Assembly: GCF_000801105.2 (NCBI RefSeq)
Contig: NC_079517.1
Location: 5,146,001 to 5,210,000 of the forward strand
Source: Raphanus sativus
Lineage: Eukaryota > Streptophyta > Magnoliopsida > Brassicales > Brassicaceae
Length of the DNA stretch: 64,000 nucleotides
Direction of reading: 5' to 3'
Made by a program: the position numbers and the translations under genes. Positions 23,430-36,200 of the stretch are shown here, one piece after another. Positions within the stretch are counted from its first letter, which is position 1. The number at the start of each line of letters is the position of its first letter. The notes under the pieces were generated by a model. That model had not been told where the DNA came from and did not search any database. It saw only the letters and a program-made list of their open reading frames with translations.

Positions 23430-24470
23430 TGTGGTTGGTTGTCGATAGGTATATCGCATCAAACGTAGTCCATACAGCAAAGTTGATCGCAGAAAATCAA
23501 GACTAGTTGCCAAAGGGTTTCACCAAAGACCAGGGATAGACTACTTTGAGGCCTTTTAGTCTAGTAGTTAAACAGCCAACAATAAGTTTGGTTCTTGGTC
23601 AGGCAGTGGCACGAGATTGGATCTTACATCAACTTAATTTTAATAATGCATTTTTACAAACAGATGCACTTGATGTAAAAAGTTTTTGATTGAATAAAAA
23701 TTTAACATTCATTCAAATTTTTTTTTTTTATATAATAATGCATTTTTCCAAGTTGAATTGCAGGAACATGTGTACATGGGGCAGCCACCATGCTTTATGA
23801 ATAATGACAAAGCTATTATGGACTCAAGTAGGCCCCGAAAGCATGGTACAATGCACTTCGTGACTTTCTTCTTGAGCTGGGGTTCTACAATTCTGTCCCA
23901 TATACTTCTCTGTTTGTGCTTCACAAGTCTGGGACAGCAGTGTATGTTCTAATTTATCTTAGATGACATCGTTGTTACTGGTCACTCTCCTGCTCATGTT
24001 CAAGTCTTCGTTAGTCTCATGGCTAATCGATTTTCTATCAAAGATATGGGAGAGTTGGGTTACTTTTTGGGCATTGAAGTAACTAGAACACAAGCCGGTC
24101 TTACGCTTACACAGATAAAAAATACATCAATGATCTTCTCCACCGTACAAACATGAGCATGATGAAGCCTGTATATACTCTAACACTCTTCTTAAGTCGA
24201 AGCATGTGCTGGTCTGACGGTGAGACTGTTCCGATCAAGGCCCCTCCATCATTTTCTCGGCATTACAGTCAAGCACGACTTCTCCGGTCTTCTGTTTCAT
24301 CAACAGAACTAGGCAGATCGAGCATTTGTTTACTTAATTCAATTTGTGATTACAAACAACTTTGTTGCTATTCTTCATCTTGTTGGGTAACGAATGATCA
24401 AGCTACAAACTCACTGAAAACACTAAGGCAGATCTTTGGATCCTTTGATTCAGTTCCTATCAACTGACTC
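23430..24470 (+). pseudogene. Decayed Ty1/copia pol (reverse transcriptase) fragment
   Basis: Conceptual translation in shifting frames gives copia RT motifs in order. First comes VYRIKRSPYSKVDRRKSR, then LVAKGFHQRPGIDYFEAF, a NNAFLQ block, VYMGQPPCF, a YGLKQAPRAWY-like block and a DDIVVTGHSP block near 23964. The last region, to about 24110, has MGELGYFLGIEV. Stops and frameshifts break it throughout, one of them at the catalytic YxDD motif. About 60 bp of unrelated AT-rich DNA interrupt it near 23670-23730. No LTRs, gag, integrase or RNase H could be recognised, so this is an internal relic. Confidence 0.85.
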
Positions 24471-24479
24471 AATCATGTT

Positions 24480-26367
24480 ACACATAAGAGACCCATGAAA
24501 ATAATACTAAAAGACCCGTAGAATTTGAAAGGTTGTAGATTAATTTCAAAACCACTTATTGAAAAGCCCAATAGCAAGGTCCGTTAAGAAACAAAGTAAA
24601 AAATCACAGTTGAAACTTGAAATGAACCTCGAGTGCTATTTCAATTTGTGTGTAAAGTTACTTCATAGGAAAGACAAAACAAACCAAAACCGAATATAAA
24701 CTAGATGAGTTGTTTAGCTATAACGATCCAAACTAAATAGCGGATGGATTTACCGCCATAAATTATAATAAAGAATATATTAAATGTTTGGAATCACAGC
24801 ATTCCAAGTCGCACATACCTAATAGAATCCAATGGATCGAGATTCAAGAGATCATTATAAATAGTTATAAAAACCCTTTCCTCGACGTAATATCTGGGCA
24901 TTACATTTTAGTTTTTCGTTGAAGACAAAGACGAAGGTAAATACAAAACGATGACCCGAGGTAAACAATATGACATGTCATCTCTTTTGTAAACATAACG
25001 TTAAATTAAGGAAAAGTACAATGTCAACATTGTCATTTCCTAAAAAAATTTTGGTAAAGATTGGGTCTCGCGAGAAGCAGATATAAACGTTATTTATAAA
25101 GTACTTATTACAAAGGTGACAGATGAAAAATAAAGGGAGGAAAGCCAAGTTCAAAAAAAAAAAAAAAAAAAAGGGAGAAAGGAGGTATACGAAGATGAAC
25201 ATATGTATTGTTTCTTAGAAGTGTTAGTATCAAGAAAATTATTACTTTTGAAAAAATAGTATTTAATATACAAACTCAACCAATAATTAAAAGACATTTA
25301 TAATTTGATTGGTCATACAATATCTAATTAATGCAAAAATTACTTTGAATTATGTAAATATTTTATATTGTGAAACAGAGAGAGTAGTAAAAAACATCAT
25401 TCTTTTATTATAGAATCATACCTTTTTATTTACAAAATGATCTTTTAATTTTTATACTTTTATAGTTATAACCAAAACAACTATTTTTTAGAAAATACAG
25501 TTTTTATTAACGTAAAATCACACTTTTGTTTATATAATAATCTTTTAAAAACTTTACTTTAAACATAAGTCATGATTTTATGAAAAATCTTGTAAAAGTT
25601 AGAGTTAATTATCAACTTTCATAGATAAAAAAGTGCTTGTTGTAAAATTAAAATATAATCTTTTGAAAATATTCCTTTTTAGAAATAAAAATAAAGGAAT
25701 GCATTGAAAAAAATCACATATATATTTTATAGCTATTCTATTATAGAGGTAGAAATAAAGAAATATATTGGAGATAGTTTAAATTAAATTGTAGTATCAC
25801 TGTATCAGATTGTCATTTTTATGCACACGGGTTAAAATATAAAAATCAGTAGATTCGAATCAATACGACATATTTGATATTTATGTTATGATTAGCTAGG
25901 AGTCCAGGACTCGTAAAGTCATACATTTGGATGCAGCGATAATAATGTTGGTGACTAGCCAGATGTCTAGAATACTTACCTATTTATTTTGACAGTTTCT
26001 GACTGCCATGAAAGTTTGTAACATGTACAGTGATATATCAGTATTACCTAACGTCAAATTCACTAGATGTAAAACATTTGATTGTGACTAGACTGCATGA
26101 CCATGTTTTATTGTCCACGATTTTGTTGTTTAGCCAATGTGACGTGCTTATGTCATTTCAATGCTCAACTAACTAAGTCATTACTTTGACCACAATATAC
26201 GCTTATAGTTTAGTTCACTATAAATATGATTACGTAATATATGTAACAACAGATGACTATGTCGTCTGTGAAAGAATGTATACACGAATGAATTTTGTTG
26301 GTAAGAGAAACTGAATGTTTGATTACTATTCAACTAGAGAGTTTTACATGTTAAATAAATAAGGGTG
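24480..26367. other. AT-rich intergenic DNA
   Basis: No gene or complete element is recognised. A poly(A) tract lies near 25157-25174. The sequence is low in GC with short direct repeats only. Confidence 0.5.
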
Positions 26368-26945
26368 GTTAGGATTAGTGCAGTGTTCGCGGGTCAACCC
26401 GCGCCGCTCCGCTCCGCTCTATCCTGCCGTGACCGGATCCGCATGATTCGCAAACAAATATTTTTATATCTGTACCGTTTCACCAATACCCGCGAAAAAC
26501 CCACTAAACATATGGATAATATTAATATATTAAAAATAATTATTTTAAAATAAATAATATATCATAATTATTTTTATGACTTTAGTATTCGAATGCATTC
26601 GAAAAAAACTCGACTAACTCTTAATGATCGTTCACCAGAACTAAAATCGGGAGCCCGCCGAAGACATCCAGAGATGCAATTAAAATTAAAATTATATAAC
26701 AATTTATGAAATTTTATATATTTTACGACAAAGTATTTTTGCCTTTTTAAAAAAAAATTGTGAATTGGTGAGTACTTGCAACTCAAATTTGACTGACCCA
26801 CATCTGTCATACTTAAAATTATCTCAACCGCAACCGCACCCGCATCTGTCTCACTTCAAATTGTTCTATCCGCACCTACCCCGTAGCGGGTCAAACAGAG
26901 AAGATCCACATACAATGATTAAAATTCCCAACTCTAGTTAGGATT
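26368..26945. mobile_element. Small TIR transposon, 560 bp, flanked by a 9-bp direct repeat
   Basis: GTTAGGATT occurs at 26368-26376 and again at 26937-26945, immediately outside a 560-bp insert. The insert starts AGTGCAGTGTTCGCGGGTCA and ends CCCAACTCTA. GC-rich GCGGGTCAACCCGC words lie near both ends around an AT-rich core. A related sequence is at 42316-42861. A 9-bp duplication suggests a MULE-type element; 8 bp of it would also fit hAT. No transposase is present. Confidence 0.65.
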
Positions 26946-27584
26946 GAGCGGAGGTATTAGTGATTCAATTCATTTCATCTGAATAATTAATTCTCTGCTC
27001 TAATTAATAAAAAAACATTGCAGTTCCGACATTACTAATTTACAAAAAGTTTCTTTTTCGGATTTTATATTATAAAATGTATTTTTATCTAACATAAGTA
27101 AATAATTATCTAACGTAAGTAAACAATTGATTTTATTGTATATAAAATATATTTCATAGAATATAACATAGTTTTAGATATATCTTTACTAAATATCATC
27201 AAAATATATTAAGTCTTAAAAAATATTAAAAATATAACTGTGAATATAAAACAAAAAAAATATAATGGTAGCTTCGTACATATATAAAATGTGTATATAT
27301 AATTTATTAATTTATAGTTTTAAGGAGACCATATATTTATATAGAATTTTTAGAAATTTTTATTATCTTATTAATTTGTGTCATATTTTCAGTTGGCTCA
27401 ACTTGGAACAAGAGAAATCTATTAATTTATAGTATATTAATTTATCTAGTATTAATTCATAGATTTTCTATTGTATCTATTACAAAATAAAAAAATATTT
27501 ACTTTTAAAGTTTTAATAAATAATATAATAAATTTAATAAATAAATATATTGGAAAACTTATATAAAATATAATATTTCTACAA

Positions 27585-28016
27585 TCTATTCTATTAATTC
27601 TTCAACATGTCCAATTGATATAGGATTATGTCTACTTTTTAATTTTTATAACTACCACTAAATACATCTTTAATATACCTTTTTGTATTAATATAAATGC
27701 CAAATCACGTAACTGGCTATTAATCACGTAACGGCCCAAAAGGGCGCATGATTCAATATGATTTGATATCGTATTTTTTGTGAACGCCCATTAATACATA
27801 ATTATATTTCTTAATTTTTTAATTATGGTCATTAATCACGTAACTGGCTAAAAAGATATTATACAAAGATTATAATTATTAAAGCCTCTTATAAATCATT
27901 TTAAAAAGATATTATACAAATTAAAAACAAAAATAATTAAAACACACAAATATAAAAATTTTAAAAGATGTAAAACAAAAAATTTACCCGCCCTTTTAAG
28001 GGCGGATCAAAATCTA
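27585..28016 (+). mobile_element. Small non-autonomous Helitron
   Basis: It begins TCTATTCTATTAATTC after A. It ends with the hairpin CGCCCTTTTAAGGGCG and GATCAAAATCTAT. The last base differs from the usual CTAG, so the terminus is mutated or slightly misplaced. Confidence 0.55.
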
Positions 28017-28638
28017 TTTTATTAATTATCATGTATGACCAATTAATAAAAGGTTCTTTAGAGCATTGTTAACCGTTCGTAACTTCCCTCGGCATATGAA
28101 ACAATAATTTGGGCTTCGAATATTGTTAACCGTTCGTAACTTTCCTATATTCCTGTTTTTATGTTCAAATAAAAAAAAAACAAATAATTTGGACTGAATA
28201 TTGACAAAAAGACGAAGCCTTACCATATGATACATGTACATACTTACAAAACTTATCTATTCTATTAAATTCATATCATACAGAATATGATTATACAAAC
28301 ACACAAACATAAAATTATGTTTCTTTAAAAAATAAAATTAAAACTAAAACTAAACAACTAAAATTAAAATTAAAAATTATTATCATGATCCGATATTCTA
28401 CAGATTTTAGTTTAACGGGTTTTAAATAGATTTCTACATTTGGACCCGCCTTTTTATATTTTTTAGTTTTATATTCTTTTAGAAATTTAATTTTTATATT
28501 TATATGTTTTAGTCATATTTGTGTTTTTCATTGTATAACATTTCTCTTAAATAATTAATAGGAGGTTTTAATCATTGTATTAAAATAGTTTTACCATACA
28601 TATATCAATATGTTATGTTTTTATTTTAATAGTATTGA

Positions 28639-28960
28639 CTAGATTCGGATTCGCCTTTAAAAGAGCTGGTATATTTTTTTGTTTTACATATTTTAGAAAT
28701 TTAATTTTTATATTTATGTTTTTAATCATATTTATATTTTTCTTTGTATAATATTTCTTTTAAATAATTAATAAGAGGTTTTAATAATTATCGTAAAATA
28801 ATTTGACCACACATATATCAATAGGTCATATTCCTGTTTTAGTATATTGATATTATATAATAAAAAACGTAAATAAAAACATAAATATAAAAATTAAATT
28901 TATAAAAAAATATAAAAAAAAATATATCCGCCCTTCTAAGGGCGGGTCAAAATCTAGTCT
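28639..28960. repeat. 320-bp inverted repeat with Helitron-like ends
   Basis: The left end reads CTAGATTCGGATTCGCC and the right end GGGCGGGTCAAAATCTAG. The arms are complementary for about 110 bp (words such as AAATTTAATTTTTATATTTA) and surround a centre related to the Helitron at 49379. It has the same plan as the larger inverted repeat at 20149-21273 but is shorter and more diverged. Confidence 0.65.
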
Positions 28961-30527
28961 ATATATAAAATTCTATAAATATATATATATATATATAAAC
29001 AGATCAGATCGGATATCAGTTTATATAAATATTAGTATTTGTGATTTGCTCATTTTTTGGATATTATATATTAGTATTTGTTTTGACTCTTAAAGTTACA
29101 TATATTCAAAATTTTCGGTTTAAATTTAGACGAATAACAAATTAAATCAAAATTTACAAATATTTTGCTGAGTCTTACAGTAGAGTCTAGAGATGAGTGG
29201 TTGTTCCTGGTGAGGGTTGGTAGCTATTGGATGCGATTAGGTTGTAATGGCTTCAATTGTTTTAGTAGAGGCAAAAAAATCGACATAATTGGTTCTTCGT
29301 CGTTGAAGCAAAAGAATACATTATACGGGAAAATGTGTTTGGAATGTAGCTTTTAAGTTTCCGGTTTTTGCACCAGCTTCTACGGAAACGACAAGAGGTC
29401 GTTTTAATAAAAGAAAACTCAAATGATAAGATAAAATTCAAATTCATTCTGACATGTATCAATTAACAAGTAATATCACACCGAGATATTTGTTTTTGTC
29501 AGAAAAAAAAAACGATGACCACATTCGTTTTAATATTACAGGATTCGATACATCATTAATTCGTTATTATTACTCTCCATTTTTCAGTAGATCGTTAGCA
29601 GGGGAGGAGTTAGGTTATTTTATCGGTTCAGTTTGGTTAATTCGATTTCATAATTTTCCAAACCAAAATAAATCATAATTATGTTTGGCTTGGATCGGTT
29701 TCGGTTCGATTTAAATTTTGTTTGGTTTGTATTCGACTTGGTTTGTGTTTTGGTTCGGTTTAATTGGATTTTTTTAGTTTATTTTTTTCTAAAAGAAATA
29801 ATGTTTTGAAATATAAGCGGATGATTATGAAATTATCATGTTGGTGACTATGAAAAGTTAATGTCTCTTAAAAGTAAACTATGTAAATTAAATCTAATAT
29901 AAAACTGAAAGTACAACTTTACCAAACCACAAAAAAAAATTATAAGAACACAATCAAACCAAATTTAACTAAAATAAATAGGAAATTTAAAAGAGAATAT
30001 CGTTAATAAGTTAATAATGACTTTAGAATATTGTTTATCACTAGTATATTTGATTTATATAATAACAAAGTCATATTGGTTATGGGTTCAGTTTAATTCG
30101 GTTCGGTTTTGGTTCAGTTGGTTTGGATTTGAAAAATCTTAAACTGAACTATTTGATAATAGATTTTGGTTCGGTTTGGATCGGTTTTCATTCGGTTTGA
30201 CTCGATTTCGGATCGGTTTCAAAATCCGGATATTTGACTCTCTTTATAGATTATAGTTAATAGTGTTAATATATGAGGAACAAAAATATATTTTTTTAAC
30301 TAAGCTTTAACAAAAGTAAACTTGAGCAGGTTAAAAACCAATAATAACGAATCCATTTTCCTAGTAATTAATAAGAGAAATATACGAACATAAAATAAAA
30401 GGACTTAAACCCCATTTTGGCCAGTAACTAATAAGAGGAAAAAGTACCCCAATTTGCTTTTTATCATTGTATCCCAATTTACATAAACATCAAAAAATTA
30501 TATTATCCGTAGTTGGCCAAAACATAT
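28961..30527. other. AT-rich intergenic DNA with TTCGGTTT-type repeats
   Basis: No gene is seen. A (TA)n run lies near 28979-28997. Between about 29690 and 30240 the sequence is rich in GGTTCGGTTTGG-like words, a dispersed low-complexity repeat. Confidence 0.5.
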
Positions 30528-30640
30528 TAAAACATCTCTAATTTTACTCTATTTTCTATTCTAAAATAAAATAAAAGGAGTAAATAAAAACATTTCTAAA
30601 ACAATTTCATATCTCGAAATTTATATTGGAGATGTTCTAA
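30528..30640. mobile_element. Short Tourist-like MITE
   Basis: About 107 bp with inverted ends: AACATCTCTAATTTTACTC at the left, GAACATCTCCAATATA read from the right. It is flanked by TAA on both sides. The interior has the same TCTATTTT wording as the MITE at 17518-17731. Confidence 0.5.
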
Positions 30641-33288
30641 AGATCGGCATAGTCGTGGTCACCGGTAAAGACAAAAAATTACATGTGAAATAAAAGGAAT
30701 CAACCCCAAATACTTACGCATGATACCCTTCTAAGTTAGTAGGACCAAGAGAGCTGATTGAAACGATAATTAAGTGGGGGGAGATATAGAAAATCTATCA
30801 TTGTGAGAGAGAGAAACAGAGAGAGCAATAAAGTTATTGACTGGTGCATGTTATTTCACTTGCTGGACCATTTCTTTTATTTGCAAGCTTGCGGATGTAT
30901 TGGTATTGTATCACTGTCATAAATTATACTATAGTCCAATCCAAAAGAAGAAAACAGAGTAGGGGAAAAAGACTTAATACGGTGTCATATAGCTAGACTG
31001 GATAGATCACTGTCGTGTAGTGTGTGAATGAGACGGCAATAACGTGACAAAACGGATGCGCGTGATGCACGTGAAGAGGGCCTGATTACCTTATGAGGAG
31101 TAGAGGATGCCCCATTGGACCCTTCTGTAGATGGTTCTGTTTTCCCATTATTTTTTTAAGCAATAAAGCTATAAAACAAATTTCACGTTAAATGCCGTTT
31201 TGTCTCTTTTTTCCTTATCACTAGTTTTTTTTTCTTTAGTATTTTCTTTTATTGACAAACAATTTGGTTCCTAGTCTTCGGATGGTATTTGGTGATATCA
31301 TAAAAACTTAATATAAAATAAGAACAGTGGTAACAACAAAAAATTGGTTTTTGGCAAAATAATTATAGGTCTAAGCCTATAATCTTTTTGAAACTAGAGA
31401 CAAGAACCAATTATCAGTTCAAAAAAAGGAACCAAATATTAATTTTTTTTTCCTGTGGCTATTGAGACTTGAACTTCGTACTTCTGTCTTAAAACTTTTT
31501 ATTATTATTAGAGCTACTAACTCTTAATAATATTAAATAATAGTCACGTAAAAATGTCTGAAATTTACAAATAATTATATTAACTAGCAAATTTAGGATT
31601 ATAAGCTAATATATTTGCAACTTTTTTTGTCAGCATATGTTTGCAGCTTAAATCCATATTTTTGGATACCTTTAATATATAAATTTCGTGTGCAGGAAAG
31701 ATCTATTAAAAGGACAAGCGTATACTTTTTCTTGAACATCGGACATATTTATATTTTCTTCTGTACATCTTTATATTTCTTGAGCATATTTTATTTTATA
31801 TCGAAAAAATTAAAGAAGACGACAAAGCAAGTACATTGTCTTCTCACATGGCACAAGTACAACCATCCAAATCTCCTGATAGATTTAAAGATGCACACAG
31901 TGATATGGATTTGATTTCTTATCTTCTTTTATTTTTTTTCTTATAGATTTAGAGATTTGTTTTTCTTATCTTACTTTTTCCTTCCTGCGGTCGAACCAAA
32001 TTTTGTTTTCTCTGTGTATATCAATTCTCTCACAAATTGACTTATATCTTATTGAGTTGTATTTGGTCTTCAAGAATCTCTTCGGTTCAGCATCGGTGTG
32101 CCTGAAATATATATTTGAACTAATGTTATCTTTACGAGTACTGTTTTTTATCTACTAAAAATGTTGGGAAATTTTTTTGCACCAAATATTTTGACAGAAT
32201 ATGAATAATTTATAAGAGATTTAGATTATTATATCCACTAATTAATTTAAAATTAGATATCCATAAAACTTAACATGATATCATAACGGGTTGTATCCTA
32301 TCCACTAATTCAACCCGAAAATAGTCCAATCATTCTATTAATTGAAAACCTAAAAAATTCAATTCGATTTGAGGTAATTAAAATAATTTTTATTTTGGAA
32401 AAATGATATATTTGGTTGAAATTAAGGTTTGAAAGTTTACTATTTCTAAAGAGAATATTACAAAAAGAAACCACACATAAAAATTGTTGATGGAGCATGA
32501 GTATTATATTAGAATTTTGAATTATTTAACTTACCGTAAATTAATTTTAAATTACTCAAAATTTAACATAGTACCAGAATGAATACATTATATCCCAATC
32601 TGAAAAGTGATTTGATCCTCATATTAATTGATAGTTCAAGAAATAATTAATTTTATCGTGACAATCAGAAAACAATATTATTTCAGAAGAATATGATAAG
32701 TTAAGTCGAAATTAATGAGCATACGAATCGTTACCTTAAAGAAATGTATTAAAAATCACATATCAATATTTTGATAAGATGTCACATATAAAAGACTTAA
32801 ACTATTTAATGCAAATTAGTTTTAATTTGGATGTCAAAAATTAATTTAAAATAAAATTATAACTAATACATGTATTAACAAACCAAAAATCATAATTCGG
32901 ACCATTATCTTAACGAAATGTGTTACAAAATCACAAATCAAAAATTTGATAAAATATAACATATAAAAGACCTAAACCATTTACTGCTAATTATTTTTAA
33001 ATTCAATGTTAAAAACTTAATATAAAATAAAACTACAACTAATGAATGTCTAAACGAATCAAAAATCATAATTCGGTCCAACGGTTTATATTGTACATTT
33101 GCATAGAGTTTTTTATTTGCTAATTTTATCGTACACTTGACAACATAAAGCAAGACGACTATCAAAAACAAAAGAAAACAAAAAAAAAGGTTCATTAACT
33201 TGTCTTGAACATCTTATCTCTTAACCCTTGTGAAAGCTCTCTACATAACTACAAGTCCACTTCTGGGCCACATCATTGTCTTCTCATT
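30641..33288. other. AT-rich intergenic DNA downstream of GA20ox3
   Basis: About 2.6 kb without a recognisable gene or complete element. Open frames in it are short, AT-driven and unlike known proteins. The last part should hold the GA20ox3 3' UTR. Confidence 0.5.
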
Positions 33289-36200
33289 TTAGAAACTTTT
33301 TCTGTTCTTAAGCCAATTTGAGAACTCTTCAAGAGTGTTCATGTCTGATCTATAATGCTTCTGTGTGAACTCAAGAAACATAGACCACGTAAAATCAGGA
33401 TATTCTCTTTCACCAGACATCACTCCTACTAGTTCTTTTGGTGGCTTCACAATTTTGTCTCCTTTCGGACATAGGAAGAATGCGAATGTCTTCCTTTCTC
33501 TCTCCCTGTTCACCACCGCCCGATGCAAACAACTCTGGTATATTCCATTCGTTAGAGCCTAGATACGACACCCAAAAAAAAAAGAATGTTTTAAAGTTCT
33601 TTCGTTTGATCTAGTATAATGCATGCATTGATCATATTAATAAGTACCATGAAAGTGTCGCCTATATTCACCACAAATGCTTGAGGGTTAGGAGGAATGG
33701 ATTGCCATTTGTTGTCCACGAACACTTGAAGACCAGCGACTTGGTGTTGATGAAGTATGGTTAGAGACGTTGGGTCGCAGTGAGGTCCTGTCCCTAATGT
33801 AAGCTCCGGTTGGTTGCACTGTGGGTAATAATTCAACCGTAGTATGGACTCGTTGTCTTCGAAAAATTCTCTAAAATGTCTCCTCTCGATTCCAAGACTC
33901 TTTCCAAGAAGCTCCATGATTTTTAATGAGAGAATATTCATGGCCTCAGCGTATTCTTGATAGACTTTCCTGCATGAATAAAATCAACCAATTATAAATC
34001 TTTTTCTTTTGGTAACTAGATAGATACGTAGGCCACACTCAAATTAATTCTTCTGACGGTTATACAAAGCCGATTATTGGATGTTGAATATTCAAAAGGA
34101 AGTTTCAAAAATATTTATTAATTTGCTTACCCGAAATTTTGGTATTCAACTCCCATTTTATTAGAAACAAAGTCTTTGACGGTTTGGGATTGGCACTTCT
34201 CCTGGGGAGAGAACTTAAACGACAGCGTTTCCTTCCAGGGGAGCTTAGAGGAGAATCTCCCGACGAAGCTACTAGCGTAACCGGAGGACTCGCCCCAAGT
34301 CCTCTGAGCCTTTTGTTTCTCACAAGCCGGAGCCTTAAAGAAAGAGTCCATAAATAGATAGGCACGAGACAAGAGCGTTTCATCAACACCGTGGTTAGTA
34401 ACTAGGAAGAAGCCATGTTTCTTCGAAGCCTCAGAGACGAGTCTAGTAGCTTCCGAGACCAAGAACGAGTCGCCCGAGAGGAAACCGGCGAGGTCTATGA
34501 GAGGGGCTTGGAGAGGTTGAACATCCGTGGAAGGTTTCTCGTGGTCGGGCCATACGAACTCTTGAGGTATGTGCACTACAAGAAAAGTTGTATTTAGCTA
34601 CAAATTAGCCACCAATTTCTTTTCTGTGGCTATTTCAAAACCACAAATAGCTACAACTTAGCCACCATTTCTAAAAACCTGTAAACCGTAGCTAATTTGT
34701 AGATTTTCGTAGCTAAATAGCAATAAATTTAATGTTGTAGCTATTTGAAGAAAATTGGGTGCGATTAGCCACAAACTAAACTGCAGAAGAATATATCCAC
34801 AATTAGCCACAAAATAAGATGTAGAAATATATAGCAACAACCTAATTTGTGGCTATTCAAAGAAAGTTTAATCCCTAAACATACTCTAAACCCTAAATAT
34901 AAAGTTTTCAATCATAAAATGTAAATCTTAAATTCTAATTTAATAAAAAAAATTAAAAGAAAATCCAAGTAATAAACTCATTATAATAGTTTTCTTTGAT
35001 GAAACTCTAAATCTTAACATATTTCAAACCCTAATTACATTCTGAAACCTAAACCTTTAATCTTTAGTAACAAACTTTTAAAATATAAATCATGCAATTC
35101 ATTAAAGATTAATGTCTAAAAACAAAATCAAACATTTATAAAAAAAACTTTAAAAGTTTATATAATCACTATATATGCCTTAAACTATCAACCATAAAAA
35201 AAAATATAAATATATATAATATCAAATACTTATATTATTCTATAAATAAATATGATATTTAGTAAATCATAAATATTTAAGCTTATAACTTAAACCTAAA
35301 CTCTAAACTCTAAATATTGATTATTTTAAAATATATTTTTAACCCTAATTTCTGACCTTATACATATCCCCCTAAACTTTATCTCCAAACCAAAACAAAA
35401 CTCCAAAATATAATTCATAAAGTCGATATTTTTATTTGAAACAATTTTAATTACTGAATAAAACTCTAGATATTTTGTGTCGGTAAACTATAATTGTCAT
35501 ATGTATTCAAAAGAAAAGGTTAAATATTATCTTATTTCTGATTGGTAGTACATCAAAGGCGCGGATTACAATCTGCACCATTGATTAAATTCAATCTAAG
35601 GGTCCAGATTGCTTGGGTAGTACATCAAAGGTCCTCTTCTCTTTGTTTTTTCTCTGTGTTATCATTCTCTATCTTTCATTCTTATCTCCTTCTTCCTCTT
35701 GTGTCAATATTGTCTTCTTCTTTCTTCATACCAACATCATCATACTAGACACGAGTTTGATGATGATGTGCTTAATCTCTTTTTTACCATCATTAGTCTC
35801 CTATTTGCCCGTTAATCACTTTCTTCCTTCCCTTTCTCATCCGTCGCTCAGTTCGTACCTCCTTAACCGGATTGACTGCCTTAGTCACCGGATCTGGTTC
35901 GTCGAACTCACGTCTCCTCTCCCCCTGCAATTACACCTCAGTCTCCAGATCTCCTCTGTTCAAGCCCTAAAATCTCGCCGCTCTCAGCTTAAGTATCAAG
36001 TTGCATCTTCTTCATGCCGGTCAACTCGTCACCGCAATCTCAGCTTCAGTCTCGATTCAAACCTCCTTCAACGGCTTCACTCAGTCATTGGAGTTGGTTT
36101 CGTTTGAACTCACGGGTCTTCTGCCTCCACCGGAATTTCTAGATCTCCTCCGCTCAAGCCTCGAAATCTCGCCTCTCTCAGCTTCAATCTGAAGTCGCTT

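Noticed and set aside
24480..33288. CRISPR-like or other regularly spaced repeat arrays in the AT-rich region
   Set aside because: Repeats seen are transposon ends and low-complexity DNA without regular spacing; this is a plant nuclear sequence.
34127..34576. Apparent stand-alone dioxygenase frame
   Set aside because: It begins at a GTG inside the transposon border and is simply the second part of GA20ox3 exon 1.
35613..36107. 164-codon hydrophobic, serine-rich frame inside the CACTA element
   Set aside because: No family resemblance and pyrimidine-rich composition; not called as a gene.
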